A DNA stretch of 36,237 nt, taken from assembly GCA_964448055.1 (NCBI GenBank), contig CAYUVB010000014.1:1-36237 (forward strand), read 5' to 3'. Of the stretch, positions 16,938-25,119 are shown piece by piece. A program made the translations under genes and the position numbers. This DNA comes from WANQ01 sp964448055 (GTDB lineage Archaea; Thermoproteota; Thermoprotei_A; Sulfolobales; WANQ01). The notes under the pieces are model-generated. The model saw only the letters and a list, made by a program, of their open reading frames with translations, had not been told where the DNA came from and did not search any database. Each line of letters begins with the position of its first letter. Within the stretch, counting starts at the first letter, position 1.

Positions 16938-16992
16938 TCAGCCGAGGGTACTTTAATCATCTTTATTCCTCATACCTAAAGCGTTTCATCAT
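16938..16992 (-). ncRNA. Box C/D guide sRNA
   Basis: Read on the minus strand: box C ATGATGA (16986-16992), a 12-nt guide AACGCTTTAGGT, box D' ATGA, a 9-nt spacer, box C' ATGATTA, a 12-nt guide AAGTACCCTCGG, and box D CTGA (16938-16941), 55 nt in all. Both guides have exactly the length expected of archaeal sRNAs. The D' guide is complementary to CCUAAAGCG, a conserved archaeal 16S rRNA segment near E. coli 569-577; the fifth-nucleotide rule predicts 2'-O-methylation at about A572. The D guide target was not recognised. It lies between HARP and the RNA ligase, on the ligase strand. Confidence 0.8.
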
Positions 16993-17033
16993 CTAAGTAT
17001 AGGTTAGATCCCGGAGACTTATTTTGTGTTAAG

Positions 17034-17043
17034 GATAAATATA
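17034..17043 (+). promoter_or_regulatory. TATA box candidate for HARP
   Basis: GATAAATATA lies about 55 nt before ATG 17096, giving a start near 17065. The same AT-rich element read on the other strand could serve the sRNA at 16938-16992. Confidence 0.4.
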
Positions 17044-17095
17044 CATACTGGATCTAATGAAGCAATGTATTTGGTGAATGAAGGTGTAGATATTG

Positions 17096-17755
17096 ATGAT
17101 TTTTGTAGTGGATACAAGTGGCATAACTGACCCAAGACTTAGAGACGCCTTAGGTGCACGTAGTTTAGAAGAAGTTGTTGCACGTTTAGCTGATCTTATG
17201 GGTATGGCTAGGATTAGGCTTGGTATGAGCTTCTATATGCCTCCCTCAATGTTTGAAGAACTGAAACGTTTCTTGCTTGGAAACAAGGTTAGTCCTGAAG
17301 TAGTAAATAAGTTATCAGCTGTTGTAGTAGTAAAAGCACCAGATAAAGTTAAAACACATATACCTGCGATAGTTATGTCAAAATATGTTGAAGAGATAAC
17401 TAAGCGTTTATTTAAAGGTTTAAGGGTTGCTGAGGAAAGTGTTAGAAGAACTGTTAGAGAAATTTCCAAGTATGAGAAGGAGTCCAATAAGGACGAAATT
17501 GTTGGTAGGATAATACATGATCTAAGACAGAGATATCGTGAAGCTACACGTAAAGGTATAGTTGATACCGTAGTAGACTTTGACGCTGTTATGCTGGCAG
17601 TAGAGCTTAAAGCAATAGTTGTAACAAACGATGAAGGAATTAGAAGGTTATGTGAGGAATTAGGCATAATAGTTGTTGACCCATTAACTTTCCTTGAAAT
17701 GCTTAAAAGATACCAGGAATTAGCGAATAGGTTGCAAGAAGAGAAGAACAATTAA
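17096..17755 (+). CDS. HARP protein-only RNase P ('RNA ligase partner', UPF0278)
   Basis: PIN-like metallonuclease of the HARP family, which in Aquifex acts as a minimal RNase P removing tRNA 5' leaders. In archaea HARP usually coexists with the RNA-based RNase P, so its role here is unsettled. The product is 219 aa, the usual HARP size. Metal-binding acidic residues are in place: Asp6 in FVVDTSG, the VDFDAVML cluster (about 164-171) and VTNDEG (about 177). The helical protrusion between them (about 80-155) is the tRNA-contacting part in HARP structures. Older annotation calls this family the RNA ligase partner because it sits next to Rnl3 genes, as here. ATG 17096 has GGTG at 17083-17086; the frame also offers TTG 17093. 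Confidence 0.9.
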   Translation: MIFVVDTSGITDPRLRDALGARSLEEVVARLADLMGMARIRLGMSFYMPPSMFEELKRFLLGNKVSPEVVNKLSAVVVVKAPDKVKTHIPAIVMSKYVEEITKRLFKGLRVAEESVRRTVREISKYEKESNKDEIVGRIIHDLRQRYREATRKGIVDTVVDFDAVMLAVELKAIVVTNDEGIRRLCEELGIIVVDPLTFLEMLKRYQELANRLQEEKNN

Positions 17756-17785
17756 TACAATAACAACCCTTATACCTTTATGTGC

Positions 17786-18832
17786 CTAGGGCTTGGTTTT
17801 GGATAGCTCCTTTACTTCTATATTAAGCTTATTGAATACTATTCTTAGTAATTCATCTATACCTAATCCTTTTAGAGCACTTATGAGAATGGGTTTACCT
17901 AGGTTCTTCTTATTCATATATTCCATTATCTTCTTGAGTTTATTTTCATCAACTTCATCTATCTTGTTTACTGCTATGACAATGTTCTTCTCCTTAAATC
18001 TATCCAATATATCTTCAAGTACATGTATTTGTTCTTCTATAGTATAATAGCTATTCTTTGAGGCATCAAACAAGTATACTATTACCCCATTTAAGTGTTT
18101 TAAAGCCATTATTGCTTGAAGTTCTATAGGGTTTCTCTCCTCTAAAGGTCTATCTAATAAGCCCGGCGTGTCTATTGCTTGTATAGTTATGATAGGATTT
18201 ATTGTTATATGACCTAATATTAGGTTCTTCGTTGTAAATGGATATGGAGCTATTTCTGGTTTAGCTGTTGATATTCTTTTAACGAGCGTTGATTTACCTA
18301 CTTGGGGCATACCTGCAACAATTATTGTTGGCTTTTTCGGGTCAATACTTGGTATTCTCTTTAGTCTAGGTATGTTATTTGCTAGGAAGTCTATGTATCT
18401 TCTATTGCGTTTAAGTACACTCATAATTCTTCCTACTCCTTCTTTCCTAAATCTTCTAGCATCTCTTAATCGTGGAGCTGTCTTAACTAAAGCAATGTGT
18501 TCACCATAGATTTTGTCTATGATTTTTAACGCTCGGGCAAGTCTTACTATAGCTTGTTTGTATTTATCATAACCTATTAAAACATCGAGTAGGTCACGGT
18601 AAAATGGATGTACTCTATCCACAAATGGTAAGTTGAACACTATTTTCCTAATTTCTTCGGTGACAATATCATGTACTAATTGTAATTTCTTTATCTCGAG
18701 TTCTCGTGCTTTTTTCCTACTTCTGATTTTACCACGACTACCTTCCAATAGCTTCCTATATCTTGTGGTAACCTTTAATACTATTTCCTGGTACCTTGGT
18801 ATTCTTGGTAGCTTTTCGTATGGTGAAGCCAT
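17786..18832 (-). CDS. NOG1-type GTPase, ribosome assembly
   Basis: OBG/NOG1-family GTPase involved in large ribosomal subunit assembly. The N-terminal 160 residues form the NOG1 helical domain (start SPYEKLPRIPRYQEIV). The G domain follows: G1 GMPQVGKS at 174-181, G2 PYPFTT, G3 DTPG, G4 NKID and G5 ISALKG. At 348 aa it has the length of archaeal NOG1, lacking the eukaryotic C-terminal extension. The ATG start is clear. The stop codon of the upstream gene (18855-18857) is 22 nt away, so the two genes are probably cotranscribed. Confidence 0.93.
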   Translation of the reverse strand: MASPYEKLPRIPRYQEIVLKVTTRYRKLLEGSRGKIRSRKKARELEIKKLQLVHDIVTEEIRKIVFNLPFVDRVHPFYRDLLDVLIGYDKYKQAIVRLARALKIIDKIYGEHIALVKTAPRLRDARRFRKEGVGRIMSVLKRNRRYIDFLANNIPRLKRIPSIDPKKPTIIVAGMPQVGKSTLVKRISTAKPEIAPYPFTTKNLILGHITINPIITIQAIDTPGLLDRPLEERNPIELQAIMALKHLNGVIVYLFDASKNSYYTIEEQIHVLEDILDRFKEKNIVIAVNKIDEVDENKLKKIMEYMNKKNLGKPILISALKGLGIDELLRIVFNKLNIEVKELSKTKP

Positions 18833-18854
18833 TTTATACTAACCACGCTCAAAA

Positions 18855-19616
18855 CTAGGTCTTTTGCTTAGGCGGTATATATACTACAGGTACTATTGAT
18901 AAACCAACAGCATATTCTAGTTCAAGTTCGTTAGGGTTAATACTCTTATTTATTATTGCGTCAACAATCTTTGTTAAAGGATCTATGTAGTATAGGAATG
19001 GTGTTCCTTCACCACATTTTATTCTCCAATACCTCTTGGTATCCTTTTTAATTCTCTCTATTCTTTTTTCTAATATTTTCTTTACCTCGTTTATGTTAAT
19101 ATTGCTTTTTAGAATTGATTCTAAAACTCTTAGATTCTCATCTATATTTCTTTCGTAAAAATCCAATATGGTGTAATCAGCTATTCTCAAGTGTAGCTTC
19201 CATTGCTTTAAGTCCATCTTTTTATCCTTACATATTTTTACTACTTCTACTGCATTATCTTCTATACCAGCTTTGTAAGTATCTCCTACCAATATCATGG
19301 GTGATATATAGGTTGATGCAAATACTATTCCCTCAGCTAATAGTCCAGGTACGTAGTAGATTTTTGATATAATACTTGTTAACTTCCTTAGTATATCTAT
19401 GGGGTACACTAGTTCACGAAATGGATTATCGTTCAGATAGTCCCTTAATACACTATAGTATTTCTGTATGGCTAGTGGAGTTAATCCTAGGTTCCGATAC
19501 TTAAATCTCTGCACAAGCCAGACAAGACTGTCCCAAACACCTTCTTCATCTAAGTTGAATACAACTACTCCTCTTAGATTCTTAACTATTGCAGCATATC
19601 TTGCAAACAACACCAC
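18855..19616 (-). CDS. Conserved-looking protein of unknown function upstream of NOG1
   Basis: A 253-aa soluble, mostly helical protein that I do not recognise. The N-terminus has a hydrophobic strand (LRGVVVFNLDEEGVWDSL) followed by helices; the C-terminal part is rich in Lys, Ile and Glu. There is a late CGEGTPFLYYIDP segment and a hydrophobic end. No nucleotide-binding or metal motif is evident. The GTG start at 19616 is preceded by GAGGTT. Close linkage upstream of the NOG1 GTPase suggests a ribosome-related role, but that is context only. Confidence 0.75.
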   Translation of the reverse strand: MVLFARYAAIVKNLRGVVVFNLDEEGVWDSLVWLVQRFKYRNLGLTPLAIQKYYSVLRDYLNDNPFRELVYPIDILRKLTSIISKIYYVPGLLAEGIVFASTYISPMILVGDTYKAGIEDNAVEVVKICKDKKMDLKQWKLHLRIADYTILDFYERNIDENLRVLESILKSNININEVKKILEKRIERIKKDTKRYWRIKCGEGTPFLYYIDPLTKIVDAIINKSINPNELELEYAVGLSIVPVVYIPPKQKT

Positions 19617-19710
19617 AACCTCTAATAATGTATCTCTACCTAATACCTAGGTTTAGGAAAGTATAACAAAAATATACCTAATTACTATATTGAGATACCG
19701 GAGAATACAT

Positions 19711-20136
19711 GTGTTGTTTGGAAAATTTAATCCTTACAGAGAGTTATTAAAAGCTGGTGATAGAGTAGAGAAGGCCTATAACCTATTAGTAGGAGCATCT
19801 ATACTTGAATCTCCCAACAGTATTAGTACTGAAGTAAAAGCCTTCATAGGTCCAATACTTAAGAGCCTATCAAATAGGCGTGATGTTAGTAAAATGATTG
19901 CAAGATTAAGGGCTATTGCCTTTAAAGAGTTAATGAAGAGTATTAGTATTATAGAGAAAATACTAAGAAGAAAGGATTATAGAGTTGATGTTGTTAAAGA
20001 AGACCTGGAAAGCATTCTCAATGAATTAAAGAAGCTTGTAGAATTAGGGTATGTTGATGGTGTAGAAGGTAAAATAAGGAGTATAGCGGATAGAATTCAC
20101 CGTGTAGAAGACGTGTTGTGGAGGATGAATGAGTAA
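19711..20136 (+). CDS. Helical coiled-coil protein of unknown function
   Basis: A 141-aa, largely helical, basic protein with heptad-like leucines, especially at about residues 70-135 (ISIIEKILRRKD...LESILNELKKLVELG). The frame opens at TTG 19690, but GTG 19711 is preferred: GGAGA at 19700-19704 is properly spaced, and an upstream TATA-like AAAATATACC would start transcription near 19697. It overlaps the next gene by one base (TAATG), so the two are coupled. It shows loose resemblance in composition to ESCRT-III-like helical bundles, but not enough to assign. Family not recognised. Confidence 0.65.
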   Translation: MLFGKFNPYRELLKAGDRVEKAYNLLVGASILESPNSISTEVKAFIGPILKSLSNRRDVSKMIARLRAIAFKELMKSISIIEKILRRKDYRVDVVKEDLESILNELKKLVELGYVDGVEGKIRSIADRIHRVEDVLWRMNE

Positions 20137-20663
20137 TGGTTTTAGGTAAGAAGGAAGATGATGTTGAAAAAAAGATTACTAGCTGGCTTATAGAGGAGGG
20201 ATTCCGTATAGCTAAGCTCGAGAAAGCACCTGGTCTTGAAGTTTCTTGGGGATATAATATATTTACACCACCTCCAACAGAAGTTAACGTTAAGATATTC
20301 CAGCCTAAGAGCTTTCCTTCACAAATAGTTCTCTTAATGGGTGTATCTTTCTCAAAACCTCATCAAGAAGAGCTCGTACGGCTATCGATTGATGAAAGAA
20401 TAAAATTCATGTCAACTCTACTAATAGATCTAACTAAAATATGCCCTGTTTGTCGTATAGGTGTACAGCCAAACATGGCTACTCCGCAAGCAATAATCGT
20501 TACAAGAATTTTGATGAAAGATGAAGTAACTAAAAGCTTGGTATTAGATGAAATAACTAGGCTTGTTAACTGCTTTCTAGTAGTAAATGCTAGCCTATGG
20601 AAACGATTTCCACGTATAAAGGGTGCAGAAGTCCAGAAACAAGCTCCTCCAACGGTTATGTAA
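20136..20663 (+). CDS. DUF2299-family protein
   Basis: A 175-aa protein whose beginning (VEKKITSWLIEEGFRIAKLE), central strands (VNVKIFQP) and conserved helices (HQEELVRLSIDERIKFMSTLLIDL) resemble the archaeal DUF2299 family. The role is unknown; the fold is thought to resemble small chaperone-like alpha/beta proteins, which is recollection. It contains a CPVC pair at about residues 108-111 that could bind metal or be redox-active, which is not general for the family as far as I recall. The ATG overlaps the preceding stop codon (TAATG). Its 3' end overlaps the convergent DUF72 gene by 8 nt. Confidence 0.7.
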   Translation: MVLGKKEDDVEKKITSWLIEEGFRIAKLEKAPGLEVSWGYNIFTPPPTEVNVKIFQPKSFPSQIVLLMGVSFSKPHQEELVRLSIDERIKFMSTLLIDLTKICPVCRIGVQPNMATPQAIIVTRILMKDEVTKSLVLDEITRLVNCFLVVNASLWKRFPRIKGAEVQKQAPPTVM

Positions 20664-21366
20664 TTTTGATCTTTTCTTCAAGTATTTTCTTCATACGTCT
20701 AGCGTTCTCAAGCATATCGTGGTTATTATTGAAGAACACATAGACAGCTTTGCCATCTAGCTCTATTATACGTTCAGCTACTTCATTTAATTCTTCATCA
20801 GTATAGTAATGTGCATACCAAAAACTTCTACCATGCATTCTAACATACACATAATTACTACTCTTAGCATAAAATATTACTTCGGGTGAGTCAACTGATA
20901 CCACTGTTATACCTAATTTTGTAGCCCATTCAACCCATTTATTTTGGAACCACTCTTTATTTCTCCATTCTAGTGCGAATCGCTCTCTTAAGTTAGTATA
21001 TTCTATGAACCGTTCTATTCGTTCTATCATTTTGGCTGTAGGTTTTATTCTTGGGGGTAGTTGAAATAAGTAGAAGTCTACATATATATCTAGTACTTTA
21101 AATAATTCATAAAATCTACTCCATGTTTTCATGGCTTTCTCATTGAATAAATATACATGGGTTATTAGTCTATTAACTTTAATGCTCCACCTTAATGGTT
21201 TATGCTTAGTCTTTCTAGCCCAGCTAATAACTTGATTAGGATAAGGAAATCGATAGAAACTTGCATTAAGTTCCACAGCATTTAGCTCACTATACTTTAT
21301 AAACCATTCAAAACCATCAGGGTTCCAGTCATACATCCAGCCACTTGTACCAACATATACTTCCAT
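20656..21366 (-). CDS. DUF72 (YecE-like) TIM-barrel protein
   Basis: A 236-aa protein of the DUF72/YecE family. It shows the N-terminal YVGTSGWMYDW, the VELNASFYRFP motif, SIKVNRLITH, LFQLPP, ALEWRN, the strand ending VSVDSPE, YVRMHGR and the final VYVFFNNNHD. The structure of the family is a TIM barrel; the reaction is unknown. The ATG at 21366 starts the MEVYVGTSGW strand directly. It is convergent with DUF2299, with overlapping 3' ends, and divergent from the glutamine amidotransferase. Confidence 0.9.
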   Translation of the reverse strand: MEVYVGTSGWMYDWNPDGFEWFIKYSELNAVELNASFYRFPYPNQVISWARKTKHKPLRWSIKVNRLITHVYLFNEKAMKTWSRFYELFKVLDIYVDFYLFQLPPRIKPTAKMIERIERFIEYTNLRERFALEWRNKEWFQNKWVEWATKLGITVVSVDSPEVIFYAKSSNYVYVRMHGRSFWYAHYYTDEELNEVAERIIELDGKAVYVFFNNNHDMLENARRMKKILEEKIKIT

Positions 21367-21452
21367 AGTACTTAGACCTGTTTCATTTGTGTGTACTCTA
21401 CAATAATATTTATTCCAGAATTATGTTATTTTTGGGGTAGGGATATTTAGTC

Positions 21453-22247
21453 TTGTGTAGACTAATAGGCTTTAAATTGTCAAGGAATATTGATGGGTTA
21501 CATGAAATTCTTGGTCCACTAGTTAGCGTTTCTCGTTATGATCCGTTATTACCTGGTAAAGTTGTAGGAGGACATAGTGATGGCTGGGGGCTTAGTATAT
21601 ACGATCAAGGATTAGGCGGGGTACTATATTATAAGTCGGGTGAACCACTTTACTCTCAAATTAGAATTCTTGAAAGACTTATACGTTCACTTAGATGTCC
21701 ATGTAAAGGTATAATTCATGTAAGGAAAGCTAGTAAGAGCGAACCTTTAGGATTACTATATGCTCACCCATTCATTAGTAATATAGATGATTCAATACTG
21801 GCTCTAGCTCACAATGGTGGTATAGATAAATATGTCGTAGCTGAAGAAATAGGATACAAAGGAGATTTAGATAAGGTATCTGATACATACATGTACTTCA
21901 AGTTACTGATTAGAGAATATGTTAAACACGGTAATATAGTCGAAGCCATAAGGAATACTATCAATGTATTACTTAGGAAAAAAGCTGTAAGAACATCGAT
22001 TAACTCATTAATACTATTCATTAACAATTCAACAAGTAATGTATATATTATCGAAGATTGGGAGCATTTTAGCGGAGACAAAAGGAGGTATTATAGTATA
22101 GGATATCTATGTAAGGGAGACTTAGTTGTTGTTACAAGCAGTACTGTTTATGACTCATTATTAGATAAAGGGTTTAATACTTGTAAACCCAATATAATCG
22201 ACGTAATTGAGGTAGAAGGACATATTGTGAAAATATCTATTCTATAG
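21453..22247 (+). CDS. Class II glutamine amidotransferase (YafJ/GATase_6-like)
   Basis: An Ntn-hydrolase glutaminase domain without a synthetase domain, 264 aa. After removal of Met the nucleophile is Cys2 (MCRLIGF), which fixes the TTG start at 21453. Other active-site features are HSDGWGLSIY (about 42-51), HVRKAS (oxyanion/glutamine binding) and AHNGGI. Ammonia acceptor and partner are unknown, as for YafJ homologues. The 3' end is 4 nt from a candidate box C/D sRNA on the opposite strand. Confidence 0.85.
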   Translation: MCRLIGFKLSRNIDGLHEILGPLVSVSRYDPLLPGKVVGGHSDGWGLSIYDQGLGGVLYYKSGEPLYSQIRILERLIRSLRCPCKGIIHVRKASKSEPLGLLYAHPFISNIDDSILALAHNGGIDKYVVAEEIGYKGDLDKVSDTYMYFKLLIREYVKHGNIVEAIRNTINVLLRKKAVRTSINSLILFINNSTSNVYIIEDWEHFSGDKRRYYSIGYLCKGDLVVVTSSTVYDSLLDKGFNTCKPNIIDVIEVEGHIVKISIL

Positions 22248-22251
22248 GGGC

Positions 22252-22320
22252 TCAGTCGGTGGACGTTTTCTTCATCCACATTTATACTCATTAAGTGTAA
22301 GTCCCCGCTGGGTTCATCAC
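22252..22320 (-). ncRNA. Probable box C/D sRNA overlapping the DUF488 gene end
   Basis: Minus strand: perfect box C GTGATGA (22314-22320), 12 nt (ACCCAGCGGGGA), a D'-like CTTA, a 22-nt spacer, C'-like ATGAAGA, 13 nt ending CCACCGA, and box D CTGA (22252-22255). The GC-rich guides stand out in this AT-rich spacer. The stop codon of the DUF488 gene is inside box C, an arrangement seen for other archaeal C/D RNAs. The degenerate D' and long spacer lower confidence. Targets were not recognised. Confidence 0.45.
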
Positions 22321-22790
22321 AGCTTTTCCAGAAGTTTACTATTTTTTCTAGGTTTATGTATTTGTATCTTATCCTTATCTATTATATGTATTACTTCGTA
22401 ACCTTTTTCTACGAGAGTATCAGCTATGAATTTTCTATGACATTTAAACCACAATCTTTCACTACACATTATCGCAATAGGGCCAGGAGAATTACCTATT
22501 ATTTCGATAAGTTTGTTTACTCCTCCTAAGTACTTTTCGGTTTTCATGTACTCTTCATAGCCGTCGTTACAATAGCCTCCTAAGTTTTCACCCATCCATA
22601 TGTATTTGATACCTATCTTCTGAAGAGCTTGTTCTAATACCTCTTTATTAAAGTGGGGATAACGTGTTGATTTAGGGAATCTACGTACATCTACTAAGGT
22701 TTTTATCTTGTATTTTAATAGTATTTCTATGAATTCATTCATATTCCTATTACTGTGACCTATGGTAAATACCTTCTTATTGTTGATCAC
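22317..22790 (-). CDS. DUF488-family protein
   Basis: A 157-aa protein with DUF488 landmarks: TIGHSNRNMNEFIEIL near the N-terminus, LVDVRRFPKSTRYPHFN (the conserved Arg-rich loop), and CSERLWFKCHRKFIADTL with its CxE...CHR motif. The reaction is unknown; the Cys/His motif suggests a nucleotide- or metal-dependent activity. GTG 22790 overlaps the stop codon of the upstream dehydrogenase gene (GTGA) and is preceded by GGAGG, so the two are translationally coupled. Confidence 0.88.
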   Translation of the reverse strand: MINNKKVFTIGHSNRNMNEFIEILLKYKIKTLVDVRRFPKSTRYPHFNKEVLEQALQKIGIKYIWMGENLGGYCNDGYEEYMKTEKYLGGVNKLIEIIGNSPGPIAIMCSERLWFKCHRKFIADTLVEKGYEVIHIIDKDKIQIHKPRKNSKLLEKL

Positions 22791-23656
22791 TTTTTGTGCC
22801 TCCTAATGAATAGGGATATCCTACTATAATCTTCTTCTCCATAGCCGTGATTTGCGGCTAGTCTAAATATTGTCGCAGCAGTTGATATCAATGGTACTGG
22901 TTGGTTCTTTTCCTCAGCTGTCTTTCTGGCGTACTCCAGGTCTTTAACCGCTAATGCTAGCCTAAAGCTTACAGGATAGCTTTCAGCTAATAGCCTTGAA
23001 TAGTATTTCTCTATTATTGGTTTGAATATTGTTTTACTTAGTATTTCTTTAATTTTGATAGTATCAATATTCCATGCTTCAACTAAACCTAGCGTCTCTG
23101 ATAGTAATTGTAGATTTGATATTAGTAGAGCATTGAATGCTAGCTTTAGGACCATTGCATCTCCTATATGATTAGATACATACACTATTTCTCCTAAGGC
23201 AGAAAGTACCTCTTTTATATTTTCAACTTGTTCTTGAGGTCCACTAACCATTATTATAAGTTCTCCTTTTCGGGCTACCTTAGGTCCTCCGAGTACTGGG
23301 GCTTCAATTAAGAAGGCCTTATGTTTACGTAAAACTGAAGCTAATTCAATGCTAAGCATAGGCGTAGTAGTTGAAGAGTTTATCAGTATGTAGTTAGGTC
23401 TTATTCCTTGTAGTATCCCATTGTTATCGTAAAAGACTTCTCTGAATGCTTTATCATCGGATATCATTACTATAGTAGTGTATGTGTTCTCTACTAGTTT
23501 TTTAGGGGTTTCTTCAACTGCTAGGTTATGTTCTTGGGCTATTTTCTCTGCCTTACTTTTAGTACGGTTCCATACACGGACCTTGAATCCTTTTTCAACT
23601 AGTCTTAACGCTATAGCTGTACCCATGTTGCCTAATCCTAGAACACCTACACGCAT
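22787..23656 (-). CDS. NAD(P)-dependent beta-hydroxyacid dehydrogenase (3-hydroxyisobutyrate dehydrogenase family)
   Basis: A 289-aa oxidoreductase of the 3-hydroxyisobutyrate / glyoxylate-succinic-semialdehyde reductase family. The Rossmann motif GLGNMG is at residues 7-12. Arg31 in NRT after the second strand points to NADP(H). The substrate loop is INSSTTTP (92-99) with APVLGGP (119-125), and catalytic Lys171 lies in GDAMVLKLAFN. Which hydroxyacid or semialdehyde is used cannot be read. The ATG at 23656 is clear. It forms an overlapping pair with DUF488. Confidence 0.88.
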   Translation of the reverse strand: MRVGVLGLGNMGTAIALRLVEKGFKVRVWNRTKSKAEKIAQEHNLAVEETPKKLVENTYTTIVMISDDKAFREVFYDNNGILQGIRPNYILINSSTTTPMLSIELASVLRKHKAFLIEAPVLGGPKVARKGELIIMVSGPQEQVENIKEVLSALGEIVYVSNHIGDAMVLKLAFNALLISNLQLLSETLGLVEAWNIDTIKIKEILSKTIFKPIIEKYYSRLLAESYPVSFRLALAVKDLEYARKTAEEKNQPVPLISTAATIFRLAANHGYGEEDYSRISLFIRRHKK

Positions 23657-23742
23657 AATTTAATACCTTGATTTGAATAATTAAGGATGACCGCAAAATA
23701 GTTTTATCCTAATAGTATTCTTATCGTATCACGGGGTAGTCT

Positions 23743-25119
23743 ATGTCAATGCTATCGTCTATTCTAAAGACAGAGAGCATTGCAGTAGTAGGTGCTACGC
23801 CTAAGGAAGGGAAGATTGGTAGGTTGGTAGTCGAGAATTTACTACGTGCTGGATTTAAGGGTAAGATATATCCTGTTAATCCGAGATATAATGAAATTCT
23901 AGGGTTAAAGACTTATCCTTCACTTCGAGATATACCAGGTAAGGTCGATTTAGTTGTTGTAGCTGTTCCAGCAGAAGCTGTACCTAGTGTTGTTGATGAT
24001 GCAGTTGATAAAGGAGTAAACGCAATAGTAGTGTTATCAGCTGGTTTCTCAGAGGCTGGTAGGAAGGATTTGGAAGAGGAAATACTACGTCGTGCAAGAA
24101 GAGGAGGTGTAAGGATTATAGGACCTAATTGTGCTGGCATAAGTATACCTGGTATAGGACTCCACGCTAGCTTTGAAGAGGTATTTAGTCCTGGAAGTGT
24201 AGCATTACTTGGTCAAAGTGGTGCGTATCTTACCGCTTTAGCTGAAATACTATCACGGCGTGGTGTTGGTGTAAGCTTCTATGCTAGTCTAGGTAACCGT
24301 GTTGATGTAGGGGAAGAAGAGTTAATGAGCATATTACTAGAGCATGATGAAACAAAAGTAATAGCGTTATACATCGAGGGATTACGTGAAGGCCAAGGTT
24401 CAAAGTTATTAAAAATAGGGTCCAAAATCACATCGTATAAGCCAGTAATAGTCCATAAGGCTGGCTGGAGTAGCGCTGGTGCTAGAGCAGCATTATCTCA
24501 CACAGGTAGCTTAGCAGGATCATATCATGTATATATGGCGGCTTTCAAACAAGCAGGTTTTATAATCGTAGATGACCTGGACATCATGGTTGATGTAGCT
24601 GAAGTACTGTCATGGAATAAATCATTACCTAATGGCATGCCAGTCATATTAACCAATAGCGGCGGTCATGGTGTTACAATAGCTGATCATCTAGAAGCTA
24701 TGGGCATAAAAGTACCAGAGCTTCCATCCAAGCTTAAGGAAACCATAAGTAAGTTATTACCGCCTCACGCATCGTTATCTAATCCTATAGATATGTTGGC
24801 TGAAGGTACTCCTGAGAAATATGCTGAGATACTAGATATACTATTGAGTAGCAACGAGATAGGAGGCGTTATAGTTATACACAATCCTCCCCCCATGATA
24901 GATGCTGTTAAGGTGGCAGAGGCTATAGTTAAAGTTTGGGATGAACATAACCGTGATAAGCCGTTAGTAACATTCTTTGCCGGATTCAACATCTCTAGTG
25001 CAGTAAAATATCTGCGTGAGAGAAAAGTACCTGTAACCATGACGCATAGAGGGTGCGCTAAGGCTGTTAGCAGTTTATATGAGTATTCTAGAGTTATAAG
25101 AAAGAGGAGGATTGGGTAA
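23743..25119 (+). CDS. ADP-forming acetyl/acyl-CoA synthetase, alpha subunit
   Basis: Converts acyl-CoA, ADP and phosphate to acid, CoA and ATP, the main substrate-level phosphorylation step of peptide and sugar fermentation in hyperthermophilic archaea. The product is 458 aa, a separate alpha subunit. It has the CoA-binding domain (IAVVGATPKEGKIG, NPRY, the VPAEAV strand), succinyl-CoA synthetase-like domain 2 with GPNCAGI and GQSGAY, and the phosphorylated His253 in SHTGSLAGS. No ATP-grasp beta subunit is next to it, so beta must be elsewhere. ATG 23743 is preceded by GGGGT. Confidence 0.93.
   Translation: MSMLSSILKTESIAVVGATPKEGKIGRLVVENLLRAGFKGKIYPVNPRYNEILGLKTYPSLRDIPGKVDLVVVAVPAEAVPSVVDDAVDKGVNAIVVLSAGFSEAGRKDLEEEILRRARRGGVRIIGPNCAGISIPGIGLHASFEEVFSPGSVALLGQSGAYLTALAEILSRRGVGVSFYASLGNRVDVGEEELMSILLEHDETKVIALYIEGLREGQGSKLLKIGSKITSYKPVIVHKAGWSSAGARAALSHTGSLAGSYHVYMAAFKQAGFIIVDDLDIMVDVAEVLSWNKSLPNGMPVILTNSGGHGVTIADHLEAMGIKVPELPSKLKETISKLLPPHASLSNPIDMLAEGTPEKYAEILDILLSSNEIGGVIVIHNPPPMIDAVKVAEAIVKVWDEHNRDKPLVTFFAGFNISSAVKYLRERKVPVTMTHRGCAKAVSSLYEYSRVIRKRRIG

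Noticed and set aside
22249..22320. A tRNA-like GCTCAGTCGGT string reminiscent of a D arm
   Set aside because: No acceptor stem, anticodon stem or T arm can be formed around it; the box C/D reading explains the region better.
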